Assembly: GCF_037392515.1 (NCBI RefSeq) | Contig: NC_090295.1 | Location: 12,853,001 to 12,917,000 of the forward strand | DNA length: 64,000 nucleotides | Direction: 5' to 3' | DNA from: Haliotis asinina | Lineage: Eukaryota; Mollusca; Gastropoda; Lepetellida; Haliotidae | In this document: in pieces, positions 35,435-46,990 of the stretch | Numbering within the stretch: position 1 is the first letter of the stretch | How the letters are laid out: every line of letters begins with the position of its first letter | Translations under genes and position numbers: made by a program | The notes under the pieces: generated by a model | What the model saw: only the letters and a program-made list of their open reading frames with translations | Databases searched by the model: none | What the model was told of the DNA's origin: nothing

Positions 35435-37325
35435 GTGTTCTAATCATCACACATAAAGTGTTCTAATCACTACTCATAACGTGTCCTCACTACCACACAT
35501 AATGTGTTTTATATAAACACCACCCACAACGTGTCCTCACTATCACACATGACGTGTTCTAATCACCACCCACAACGTGTCCTCACTATCACCCATGACG
35601 TGTTCTAATCACCACCCACAACGTGCCCTCACCATCACACATGACGTGTTCTAATCACCACCCATAACGTGCCCTCACTATCACCCATGACGTGTTCTAA
35701 CCACCACCCATAACGTGTCCTCACTATCACACATAACGTATCTTGATCACCACCCACAACGTGCCCTCACTACCACACATAATGAGTTTTAAACACCACC
35801 CATAACGTGGCCTCACTATCACACATGACGTCTTCTAATCACCAGCCATTGCGTGTCCTCACTATCACACATGACGTGTTCTAACCACCACCCATAACGT
35901 GTCCTCACTATCACACATAACGTGTTCTAATCACCACTCACAACGTGTCCTCACTGCCACACATAACGTGTTCCAATCACGACCCATAACACGTCCTCAC
36001 TATCACACATAACATGTTCTAATCACCACCCATAACGTGTCCTCACTACCACACGTGGCATGTTGTAATCAACACCCATAACATGTCCTCACTGTCACAC
36101 ATGACGTGTTCTAATCACCACCTATAACGTGGCCTCACTATCACACATGACGTCTTCTAATCACCAGCCATTGCGTGTCCTCACTATCACATATAATGTG
36201 TTCTAGCCACCACCCATAACGTGTCCTCACTATCACACATGACGTCTTCTAATCACCAACCATTGCGTGTCCTCACTATCACATATAACGTGTCCTAATC
36301 ACCACCCATAACGTGCCCTCACTACCACACATAACGTGTCCTAATCACCACCCATAACGTGCCCTCACTACCACACATAATGTGTTTTAAACACCACCCA
36401 TAACGTGGCCTCACTATCACACATGACGTCTTCTAATCACCACCCATAACGTGTCCTCACTATCACACATAACGTGTTCTAATCACCACTCACAACGTGT
36501 CCTCACTGCCACACATAACGTGTTCCAATCACGACCCATAACACGTCCTCACTATCACACATAACATGTTCTAATCACCACCCATAACGTGTCCTCACTA
36601 CCACACGTGGCATGTTGTAATCAACACCCATAACATGTCCTCACTGTCACACATGACGTGTTCTAATCACCACCTATAACGTGGCCTCACTATCACACAT
36701 GACGTCTTCTAATCACCAGCCATTGCGTGTCCTCACTATCACATATAATGTGTTCTAGCCACCACCCATAACGTGTCCTCACTATCACACATGACGTCTT
36801 CTAATCACCAACCATTGCGTGTCCTCACTATCACATATAACGTGTCCTAATCACCACCCATAACGTGTCCTCACTACCACACATAACGTGTTCTAATCAC
36901 CACCCATAACGTGTCCTCACTGCCACACATAACGTGTTCTAATCACCACCCATAACGTGTCCTCACTATCACACATGACGTGTTCTAATCACCACCCACA
37001 ACGTGTCCTCACTATCACACATGACGTGTTCTAATCACCACCCACAACGTGTCCTCACTGCCACACATAACGTGTTCTAATCACCACCCATAACGTGTCC
37101 TCACTATCACACATGACGTGTTCTAATCACCACCCACAACGTGTCCTCACTATCACACATGACGTGTTCTAATCACCACCCACAACGTGTCCTCACTACC
37201 ACACATAACGTGTTCTAATCACCACCCATAACGTGTCCTCACTATCATACATGACGTGTTCTAATCACCACCCACAACGTGTCCTCACTGCCACACATAA
37301 CGTGTTCTAATCACCACACACAACC
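35435..37325. repeat. 46-bp satellite array, about 41 units, with 552-bp higher-order period
   Basis: The unit is a diverged dimer of two 23-bp halves, one opening TGTTCTAATCACCACCCATA and the other TGTCCTCACTATCACACATG, each closing on ACG; the halves match at 16 of 23 positions. Marker variants recur 552 bp apart (12 units): TTCCAATCACGACCC at 35971 and 36523, and GTGCCCTCACTACCACAC at 35761 and 36313. Each half carries an ACGTG core. Confidence 0.93.
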
Positions 37326-38532
37326 TCACCAATGATCAATCACCTCATTTGGTCGACTCATACCATTGCGTTTAATGGTCCCTGATTTCTTCCAGTGGTA
37401 GCCACATGTAGCCAGTTGTCGAAGTTGCGCATACATTAAACGTTCTCACTACGACATCAAGTTCGAACATTTGCACTGGTTTGTTTGTTAGCATTCCACC
37501 GTAGCCGTGGGTTTCACCTAAAAGGGTATTCGGCTAATACCTGCCTCACGCCTTGCAGCAAACTGATGACTTAAACTTTCAAGCAGCGTTAAACTCACCC
37601 ACATTATGTCTGTCCATCTCATGCATGGATTGTGTTCACGTCTCCCTCAATGTGATCGACAAGTACCGTTTCCTCTCATGGCCTTCTAACACCAAGCCTG
37701 GGATGTAACTCGTTATATATAACCAACATTGCATCTTGCGGTGACCACATTAAAGAGTTCTATAAAAATGGTGTTCTGAGACTATCACTCGAAATTGTAG
37801 TTGTTACACAGAATCCATCGCTTATGACGTGTAGAGATTATTGGTAAGATATAATGATTCTTTCTCACGTTTTTTGACAGAGACAACTTCTCATGGTGTG
37901 CAGGTATTCAGATTATATTGTGCACAGAGATTGTCGCACCTGGTTTTCAGAGACTTCAGTATATGGCATACAGAATATATGGTGCACAGAGACTATCGCA
38001 CCTGGTTTTCAGAGACTTTAGTATATGGCATATAGAGTATATGGTGCACAGAGAAAATCGCAGCTGGTTTTCAGAGACTTTAGTATATGGTTTACAGAGC
38101 TCTGGTGGATCCATGGGTGTGGGGGAAGGGATTCGAACTCTATTTCTTGTGTTCCCCGTTGTGATATTGCTAGAATATTGCTAAACGCGGCGTCAAAGCA
38201 TGCTCACTAACTCAGTCACTGTGTACGAAAGAGTCTTTTTCACAGGCTCCTTTCACGAAGCAGCCTTTGCTAAGGTTAACTTTAACTCCCATTCTTTAAC
38301 AATGCTCTAAGGTTGCCTTAATGGTTTACGATCACCTTTGTGCTTTGTGAAAGGAGGACCTAACCATTATTGTCATAGTTTCTTACATACAGTGAGTGAT
38401 TAATGGACATAAGCAATAAACTGCAAAACCAATGTAACGTTGATCACCGCAGCACTCGTTTGTACCATCCCTAATCCCCTCTCCTTTAACCTTCACCACT
38501 CCAGTGAACAAACAGACTTACACCTCGCATCA
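37326..38532. other. spacer with a triplicated 62-bp repeat and a SINE B fragment
   Basis: Three 62-bp direct repeats start at 37920, 37982 and 38044 (key block CTGGTTTTCAGAGACTT). The overlapping ORFs at 37841-38210 are made by the repeat. A SINE B tail fragment follows at 38125-38220 (ATTGCTAGAATATTGCTAAA). No gene is supported. Confidence 0.75.
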
Positions 38533-38554
38533 ATGAAAATGGCGGCATCCGCCG
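38533..38554 (+). other. candidate short first coding exon
   Basis: ATGAAAATGGCGGCATCCGC followed by C|GTAAGTATG gives MKMAASA and an excellent donor at 38555. It sits just before the paired TCACGTGA boxes. No downstream exon was identified, so this is weak evidence for a gene start. Confidence 0.25.
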
Positions 38555-38560
38555 TAAGTA

Positions 38561-38601
38561 TGTATCACGTGACGTGTGTCAGGCGCCTGTCACGTGATAC
38601 A
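38561..38601. promoter_or_regulatory. 13-bp inverted repeat carrying two TCACGTGA boxes
   Basis: Arms TGTATCACGTGAC (38561-38573) and GTCACGTGATACA (38589-38601) are exact complements around 15 bases that include the palindrome AGGCGCCT. Each arm holds TCACGTGA, the core bound by MITF/TFE-type bHLH-ZIP factors. It could also extrude as a cruciform. Confidence 0.5.
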
Positions 38602-41600
38602 GGTAGCACACAGGGTGATGGAGGATGTTTCCTCATCGATAAATAATTCATCGATCCGTGTGGTGCAATTACAATGATGAGAGACTGCCTTGTTCTACTG
38701 TCTCTCCATGGGATCCAAATAACAGAAGCCATCCGCAGTAAACCCCTCGACAAACCCATAACCAATTATGACCATAGGCTGGTAGTTGGTGACTTATTCC
38801 AATCGTCATGGCAACCGAACGCGATGATAGATCGCCAGGCAGAACACAGTCGTTAAGGGTCACTTGAAATGGTAAACGTTTATCTCTTTTCGAGATTTAA
38901 GAAAGAGAGAAGTTAATGAAAATCGGCTCTGTCGACATGCTTCTCCTTTATTAAATAATCATGAGCAAATCAAAGAAATAATGGAAACTGTGCGTATTAA
39001 GTAGTCTAAATAGGAGACAAATAACACTGTGTTAGTTATGATAGTTCTAATTTTGATTTAAAACCGAACGCGTACCATAACCGCGTTTTTAAGATTTAAA
39101 GAAAAAGCATACTGTGTTGAAAAATCTCATGGCACAGTTGTTATTAATAAAGAAGACAGATTTTGTTATGGATAGACAAGTAATGTACTACCCTTTGTCG
39201 TATCCTTGAAAAAAATACTTAGATCCACATTCTCTCAGTTCACCCAGCTGTAACATGGGTACCCCTGCGGATGTGCTGACAGTGTGAAAGTATAGTTCAT
39301 TGCGTATCGGAAAGTACGATAACGTCCCATAACTGGGGAATGTACGCAGAGCCGTCAGCAGGCAATGAATAAAGCGCCATGAGCGGACCATTACTATCAC
39401 TTTGTCCATCTGGCTTCATGCCATTCTGTTGTCACAACAATTACCAGTTACGTCATCACACTGCGTACCAACCTCGTTAACTGTATAAACTCAAATATCT
39501 TTCAGGTATATACTTTCCTTATTCATAACACTTTGTATCACTTGCTTGACAGCATCTACATCGAACCGTCGCATTTATAGCAATAACGATGTTGTTTGTC
39601 CCTAATATCAGCTTCTAAATGCCAAGTTACCAAAGAAATGAAACACAATGTTACGCATCGGTTTACAATGGTTTTTCGCTGCTTTCAGCGCAGTCTCAGC
39701 AATATCATGACAGGAGACATGAGAAATAGGCTGCACACAAGGTAACCATACGGAGAATCGAACCCTGACCGGTGATACTGATGATTTACCACCGTATGGA
39801 GATTGCGCTTTTCGACATTATTTCTATTTCTCACAAGTGCTCCTTGGGGTCGAGTGATGGTGTCACTATGCAGATTTCCACCGAACCCCGTAGATTGTAC
39901 TTAGATTGGTTGTTTGTGTGTGCGAAGCGAGAGTTATGGTTTGTTTTCATCAAGTTAGAAAATCAAAACTACTTTCTACTAGTAGTTAAATATGTATTTT
40001 AACCATGACCAAAAGGAGTTTGCATGACACAACCTGTAACATAACATAATCCTAATTACTTTATAATCATACTTGTATGCATTTTGAAACTTAATAAAAA
40101 GCAATCTGCGAATGTATAACAGGAGTGTAATATCTAGACATTTTATAGTTTGCCTATATGAATCATAATTCGCACGCACGCCCTCATGTATGTCGTCGGT
40201 ATCCTTACACTTCGCGACGAAAACAGTGATTCTGTTGAAAGCCATAAAAACAAAATGCAAACATTAAAATTAATACAAATTAAAGTTAGAGGTGCAATGT
40301 CAGGCTATTACTTTTTTCGGGGAATGTATCCATCAATATCCACAAAAACGAGTGATGTATAATTCATCTGCAGATTTCCCAAGTCTTTTATATTCTATAT
40401 TCTTTATATCTTGTATATGGATCTCTTATATTCTTTCGTCTAATATACGAAAACGTGATGCATCGTTTCAGGTTTTTCACATTGCTGTATAGTCTCATTG
40501 GTCACTCAAGATAGCACACCTGGCAATTAATTGCATAATGTGCGTCATTCTTTTAAAAAAGTAATTAGTTATCCAATAGTCAGTCAATGTATTGACGGTT
40601 AATCCTTTGAAAAAAGAGTGTTGTTTTTACACAGGCACAGATACGACAGCGTGTATTCAGTATAGATTAGTAAATGTACATACATAAACACTACCTTTTG
40701 ACAAATCCCCCATTTAAATCTAACTAATCAATCAGCGTGTTATCGGTTAATCCTTTGATCGATCCAGACACAAGAAATGCCAAATGAGGACCTTTGTCGG
40801 GTAATCTAAGTGGCGTTACCATTAATTATACCTGTTACAAATTCATTAACTGAGCATTAAGTGAATGATGACAAATAACGTGTAGGTTTATACCACCTAA
40901 CACGGTTTTCATCCTAGCGAAACCAAGAGTCGTCTATGAAAACAAGGTTTGTAACTCGGAAACTAGGCAAAGCAGGAGACAAAACTAAATGATTGTAGAC
41001 ACATAGCTTTCATTTTTCACAACAGCTGTCTCGATTTCAGGTTTGCACAAACCTGCAAACGAAATAGTTTACCCCCTGAAATGTAGATGAATTCTACACA
41101 GACCCTCACACCTATACCTACTATTACGTCACGGATTTGTTGAAATTTCGTTTGCGGCTGAGAATTGTGTACGATTGACAAAAAGGTCGATTTAAGGTAA
41201 TTAAAGATCGAAATGAGCAGTTTTAATGATGGGGTTTCATTTATAACGATGCCAATGAGTCATTTGTGCATTTGCACCCCCTACAGTATATGTGATCTTT
41301 CAAATATGGTACTTGTTGGTCCCTGCCTGGTGCTCGGCATTAATGGGTACGGCAAGGGTTGGTCGCACCGGAGTCAGTGAAGTGTGTTTGAGGTGGGATA
41401 TTCATGCTTATCTGTGGCCTGGTATCTCAGTGAGCTAGTGAGCTAGCACTTTAAGACCAGCATAAGTTGTGGCTAGTACAATCAGTCACGCATACACTCG
41501 CATGAACGGCGTCATGTGGAGGAACCCTATTTCATCTCCAAGACCACCAGCCTCCTGATTATAAATACGTCATGTGACAAAAACGTAATCGCTACCTCAC

Positions 41601-42328
41601 GTTTCCATAAACTTACAAGACTTTAACATAAAAAAAACTTTCAGTCAAATCTTTCATTCATCACGCCGATACTTAGAAAGACATCCATCAAAAGTCATTA
41701 ATGATAATGAGATTTTGTAATCTTGTAATCACTTCTCAACGCAAACTGTCATATGACCTGTTTGTTGAACAAACTGGAAATCAAACCCCTTCAACTGGAC
41801 CCCACTCAGTCCACGATCGAAAGAGATTATTTGGGGGTTATTTATGATTATAGCAATGTGAGGTTTCGTTTTTGTGAGTTTAATAACGACTATATACGGA
41901 AAAGCACATTATAACGTAATACGATGTTTTAATTTGTCGACATATAGTGAGAAAATGCTAAATTTCACAGGTTATACTTGTATGCGATTCAAGGTTTCCT
42001 GTATTCCTTGTAGTCGTGTCTGAAGTTTCAAAGTTCGCCTGATACAAGGCAAGTCACATTAAGCCGATGATCTTGCTCTTACTTCATTTGGACAGTTTTT
42101 GCTGAAATAACCAAAATTTACTAAGCGTTGAAACCTGTTCATACAGTATGACCGTTTCCTCTGTGTGAAAGGGTTAAAACGCTTACTAAATCTTGGTACA
42201 TCATTTCTACCAACAGTCTGGCCATCCCCGCATTGATGAAACCCTCAATGAAGCAAGTCTAGATTTCCCCAGGTCGCGAATCTCACTGGGGTTCCTTTTC
42301 AGTTTAAAAGGGTTTATTTGTTACTTAC
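38602..42328. other. long non-coding stretch
   Basis: No supported gene. One diverged SINE B fragment (39680-39790, minus; GAGAATCGAACCCTGACC) lies here. The ORFs at 38669, 39188, 39772 and 39979 have no motif, codon pattern or splice context that I can defend. Confidence 0.5.
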
Positions 42329-42448
42329 AGATATTCAGGGACTGAGCGTTAGTCAAGCTGACTGTCCGTCGCTGGACGTGCTGGCGTCCCTTGATTCGTG
42401 CTTCCATTGTGTTCTTGAAATGTCCACATCCGTTATAGAAAGCCCCAC
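42329..42448 (-). other. candidate internal coding exon, 120 nt, phase 1-1
   Basis: Minus strand: GATCCAG acceptor, 39 open codons, then a T|GTAAGT donor. The translation is GAFYNGCGHFKNTMEARIKG followed by RQHVQRRTVSLTNAQSLNI. Both borders are phase 1, as in shuffled extracellular modules. I do not recognise the peptide and found no partner exons. It could instead be a first exon starting at the internal ATG (42407). Confidence 0.35.
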
Positions 42449-42540
42449 CTGGATCTTTCAAGTGACATTATCATTTGATTGAGGACTGTCAAGTGCCAGT
42501 GATTCCAAGATGTAATTCCATTCTCTGATTTTTATATCAG

Positions 42541-42805
42541 CATTTCAGCTTTATGTTGGAGTACTTACAAATTGGGACATACCTCATAAGTTCGGCCCTT
42601 GGTGAAAACCACGAGCATGATCATGAGTGTTTGTTTGTTTTTTGTTTATCGCTGCGCTCAGCAGTATTCCAGATATATGACGGCGGTGTGTAAATAATCG
42701 AGGCTGGGCCGGACAATGCAGTGATGACTTAATAAACATCCATCAACGCCGCTGGGATACGATGACATGTTGTGTTTGGTTGGCTTTTTATTTGTTTGTT
42801 TGTTT
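42541..42805. repeat. duplicated segment (copy 1), includes SINE A tail
   Basis: It matches 45829-46068 from GGAGTACTTACAAATTGGGA through CGCTCAGCAGTATTCCAG and GGGATACGATGACATGTT to the CTTTTTATTTGTTTG tract. The SINE A part (minus) covers about 42655-42740. Confidence 0.75.
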
Positions 42806-43434
42806 GCTTGGACATTCGCAGTTGTGTTAATCCAGGTCATGATATAGTTAATTGACTGTTTTATGTCCATCTGCACGACACAACACAAAAATTAATACAA
42901 CCGATGAAGCCCATACATCTCAAAGATTCTCAAACCTATCCAATCAGCCCTAGCCACCATGCTACCCTTGTAAATTAATACGCAGGTAGAATCATATAAT
43001 TGATCTCGAAGTCAATACCACGTGACCAATGTCCAGCTGATTGGCACTGACCGGAACTTTCTGGAATTACAGGAAAGGAGAGCACGCAAGGTAATCAGGT
43101 TGGGGTCACCGACATCCTCATGTCCAGCGTGTCGAAAGCGTGGCGTGTAGAAAGATTTCATTGACGCACTTAGCGGCTATTCAAATGAATAGTGTGGAGT
43201 GTTTGGAGTGTTTGGAGTGTGTGGAGTAAAACAACAGAGAAGATACAGAACATCAAAGATGCGAGCTATCAATATGGACAATGTTTACTAAGAATCAACT
43301 TTTGTTCTTGCATGGAACGTATCGGTATGAAACGTATTCTGATCTAAAAATAGTTTGTCTTCTATTTTCTGAAAAAGATATAGATGAACAAATATTACTT
43401 GTTTAGATGGAAAACCCTGACATCTACCTCGCGT

Positions 43435-43600
43435 CGTAATAACAGGCTGTCCGGTGGTGAAAGCGTTGGCTCGTCACGCGGAAGACCAGAGTTCATTTCC
43501 CACATACCCAATTGCCCATTACGTCTATCACCGGATTGTCTGGTCAAGACTAGTTTATTTACAGACCACTGTACGATAGCTCGGGGAGTTTTTACTGCAG
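43435..43600 (+). mobile_element. chimeric SINE: family B head joined to family A core
   Basis: The first part (GTGGTGAAAGCGTTGGCTCG, then GAAGACCAGAGTTCATTTCC) is the family B tRNA-like head. From about 43510 it continues as family A core (CACCGGATTGTCTGGTCAAG, TTTATTTACAGACCACTG). The 100-codon ORF across it is a by-product. Confidence 0.65.
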
Positions 43601-44511
43601 TATTAGAACTTCAAGGCAAGTCCAGTTCGCTTCTTGAGATGGGTACACCCCTTCATGGCTGTTTGCAATGTCAGGTCGCGTTGTAAATGCTCAAATGAGA
43701 TCGTGTCAGAGAATATCTCGTAAATATGTCAACACTTAGTAATCGATCAGCGAAACATAATCTTAACGAGGATTCATCCGTGAAATGACATTTGGTTAGA
43801 ATAATACTTTCAAAGTTTCTTTGCCGCATCACTTTGCCATCACTTGCCGCATTGTTAAATTAGTGTGAGGAACACGATGATATTTAAATATTTAAACCGC
43901 TAACCGCTAACCTCGTAGACAGGAATATTTCCCCATCTCAGGGATTTCCCCCATCTCATCTCCCCGTGCGAAGGAAGACATAATAGCTCAATAAAATAAT
44001 ATTCAGGATCTCGAATCATATTCCCATGGGGTGATCCCCCATTGCGCCTATCTCAAGATTCCATTTGACGCCAAACTGCAACTGCTGCTATTAAAACCCA
44101 AACTGTCGATGGTTTTACGTATTGTAATTAAAACAGACTAGACACATTTTAATTCATGTCCTTCTTGAGATGAATTCTAGATCCCGAAACCTTTCTTCGA
44201 GATGCTTTGTCCAAACCAATATAATGGTGTCATTATTCCGAGCATTAGAGGTAGATTAAAGAATATCCTGTCTCGTCCATTGATGGCGAAGCGACTGTTT
44301 ACATTCAGTTTGTTTGCCACGCGCTTGAGCTTAGAACTTTTGTCAAACATTGTCCCGCGAACAAATTATCAAGCTTCTAAAAGTTGATGCCATATGAATA
44401 TTTCAGAAGACGTGTCGCAAAGATGAAGCGCATATGATAGCTTATTCATTTGCTATCTTGTCCAAATATTGTCACTAACCCTTCGTATAATGCGAGAAGT
44501 GTGTTAGGATG

Positions 44512-44525
44512 GTCGCCATAGCAAC
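44512..44525. promoter_or_regulatory. perfect RFX X-box 1
   Basis: GTCGCCATAGCAAC fits the X-box consensus GTNRCCATRGNAAC at every constrained position. It is 101 bp upstream of a second one. Confidence 0.5.
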
Positions 44526-44625
44526 GGGGATTGAACTGGAATTGATTTAAATGCTTCTGAACCACTCAAAAGCATCATCCGCCTAGCGACAGGTGTACAC
44601 ATGAGACAACAGTCGTGTCACGCGT

Positions 44626-44639
44626 GTCGCCATGGCAAC
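44626..44639. promoter_or_regulatory. perfect RFX X-box 2
   Basis: GTCGCCATGGCAAC differs from the first box at one base and lies 24 bp before an ATGGCGG. X-boxes near starts mark cilia genes in animals; no ciliary gene could be identified here. Confidence 0.5.
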
Positions 44640-44663
44640 AGACAACGAGTCGGATGGGACGTA

Positions 44664-44783
44664 ATGGCGGTTTTACGCCGGAATGCGTTTGAAACGAATC
44701 GTCACTGTGGAGAATGGAATAAAAATGTTAGGAGTTATGTACAGCGTCTAAATTCCGTCTACACTATTCTCCGATTACCATGA
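44664..44783 (+). other. candidate coding start downstream of the X-boxes
   Basis: ATG in GTAATGGCGG opens MAVLRRNAFETNRHCGEWNK and stops after 39 codons. A second ATG at 44780 opens a hydrophobic leader-like ORF (MILITIINKVIIFIIIGMSF, to 44962). Neither resembles a family I know; either could be the 5' exon of a spliced gene, or neither. Confidence 0.2.
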
Positions 44784-45313
44784 TTTTGATAACCATCATA
44801 AACAAAGTGATCATCTTCATAATCATCGGCATGTCTTTCTCTCAACCTTTCATTTCTGCAGAAACACCAACAAATTGTCCTTTAATGGTATCAGAGTATT
44901 ACTTAATGCATCCTCTAAGTTTAGTAATCATGGATGCTTCCTTGAATCGTAAAATTAGTTAAGACGGGAAATCAATATTTCTCTCCAAAGAATCAATCAG
45001 AATGATCCTGCACCGCGTGACAAAAAACACCCTTTGCCTGTCAAGAATCGTTTACCCTACCGTGTCCTGGTGTTACTTGAAGCATGCCATATCAGTCTCT
45101 GCAAGTAATTGGCATTGAACACACACCCGGCATTTATCATTTACCATTTATTTATACGTTAACACCTTTAAAGTATAGCGACCAATCGAAAAGTCACCCA
45201 AATGGAACCCGTTAGACTCAAAGCAAGGATCGACAAGCGATGACGTTTCTAACGACATCTACGTGTCTACGACATCATTGTATTGCATAGTTACGCCCGT
45301 TATTTGAAATCCT

Positions 45314-45326
45314 CCCCCCCCCCCCC
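45314..45326. repeat. C13 homopolymer
   Basis: Thirteen consecutive C followed by further C/T-rich sequence; length may be an assembly or sequencing artefact. Confidence 0.8.
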
Positions 45327-45828
45327 TCCTTCCCCCTTGCTTTAGTTACGAACGTTCCGCATCGCCGAGTTCATAACTAACATATTCACGCGTCCTTTTT
45401 GGTGAAACACAAGTCTTTTGAAATGGAACATTAAGTGAAATTGTACGGATATTACTCGAAAATTATGAAAAAAATCTACATTGTGCAATACCAATATAGT
45501 ATCGATTATTCCTTATGAAAAACGTTGGATGTGTCAGTCATGGTTCGTCTCACTTCCGGTTGAAGAAAAATGCATTGTGGTTAAACCAAAAATAAATGAT
45601 TCCGAGGTATTGTGGGGATCAATTTGAAACTCGTTGCTTTGCCTCTGTCATAGGAGAGTGTTTCTGACATCAGCAATAGTCTTGCTTCAGGCGTATTGAT
45701 TCCATGAAATGATTATCGGCGGTGAAAACGCTGTGTCAGGGCGCCAGGGTCACCAGATTATACTGAAGCTGAGAGTACGCTGCGCTTTACGTTCACTTGA
45801 AAATGGTTTCGAGAGCCTGTGAAGGTAC

Positions 45829-46068
45829 AGCATTTCAGGGTTATGTGGGAGTGCTTACAAATTGGGACACACCTCATAAGTATGAGCATGATAATGAGTG
45901 TTTGTTTGTTTATTTGTTTGTTGTTTAACGCCGCGCTCAGCAGTATTCCAGCTGACAACGCAGACAATGCAGTGATGACTTAACAAACAGCTATCCATGC
46001 AGTTGGGATACGATGACATGTTTTGTTTGGTGGGTTGGTTAGTTGGTTAGGTGGCTTTTTATTTGTTT
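45829..46068. repeat. duplicated segment (copy 2), includes SINE A tail
   Basis: Partner of 42541-42805 at about 3.3 kb distance, with a 20-25 bp deletion after CCTCATAAGT relative to copy 1. Here the SINE A tail (CGCGCTCAGCAGTATTCCAG) is cut off from its head half. Confidence 0.75.
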
Positions 46069-46274
46069 GTAGTTGTTTTTTGACTGACATTCTGAAAGTT
46101 GAGAAGATGAAGAATGGGGACAAGTTTTCTGGATATACAGCCTTCTTTATTCTGTATTGTCGACGTTTCGACATTGATCCTAAAGTCGTTGTCAAGCAAG
46201 TGGTACAACAGCTGAGGGATATATTTATACAATCACCCAAATTGCTTAAAATTACGTCATTCCACGGGGACAAA
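46069..46274. mobile_element. insertion splitting a SINE A copy
   Basis: SINE A sequence stops near 46020 and its head half resumes at about 46275 (CAACCAAGTCAGCGAGCCCG) through 46400. The material between includes GTCGACGTTTCGACATTGAT and CCTAAAGTCGTTGTCAAGC. ACGTTTCG-type motifs like these occur near the ends of many animal retroelements, but the family is not certain. Confidence 0.4.
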
Positions 46275-46400
46275 AATCAACCAAGTCAGCGAGCCCGACC
46301 ACTCGATCCTGTTAGACGTCTCATACTGCAAGCATAGTGACCTTTTGAGACAAGCATGGGTTGCTGAAGACTAGTTCTAACCCTGATCTTAACAGGGTTA
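46275..46400 (-). mobile_element. SINE family A, head half of the split copy
   Basis: It reads CAACCAAGTCAGCGAGCCCG, CACTCGATCCTGTTAGACGT and CAAGCATGGGTTGCTGAAGA on the plus strand, the complement of the family head. Confidence 0.75.
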
Positions 46401-46879
46401 CAGTCAGTTGAGACACATTATGCTAGCGGGCCACAAGCGACACTTTATTAGGAAGTTTGCTTTGGTTGGTCGGTATAGCTAATAATAATTTCGGATTGAC
46501 CAATGGCTGTTAGATTTGTCTCTCTTGTCCGTTACAGTATCCGAACTTCGTTCCGAGTTGGCTGAGTATTATTCTGAGAGTGTCATCGTCGGTCCCAAGA
46601 CTAGCACACCGTTCAACTTTTGTTCTATTCACCTGTAAAACGCTGATAAAACTTGGGATATCATGTTCTCTCACTCACCCACTGACTGAAGTAAATCGTA
46701 TCCAGACTTCTTCTCAATCTATACCTTCACACTATTCACAGGTCTCTCCATGGCTGAATATGAGTTAAGCGTATTTGTTATAAGTAATTGACAAACGCGT
46801 TTTGTTATCAACGAACCGAAAGTCCAAGTTCATCGTGACCGTATGAACAAATTACATGTACGTAAGGTTCACTGCGATC

Positions 46880-46990
46880 ACATAAAAGTGAGTGATATAG
46901 TTTTACACCGCATTTATCAATGTGCCCCTGTGGAGAATCGAACCTGTGACTTCGGCGTGAGGAGCAAACGCTGTAACCACAGGGCTACCC
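46880..46990 (-). mobile_element. SINE family B with internal deletion
   Basis: A tail piece (GTTTTACACCGCATTTATCA) joins directly to the B-box complement GAGAATCGAACCTGTGACTT and the head complement GCTGTAACCACAGGGCTACC. Confidence 0.7.

Noticed and set aside
35019-35450. Long Val/Cys/Trp and Thr/Pro/His ORFs
   Set aside because: Pure product of the GTGGT array, open in all frames on both strands.
35435-37325. CRISPR-like regular repeat
   Set aside because: Units are directly tandem with no unique spacers, in an animal genome; it is satellite DNA.
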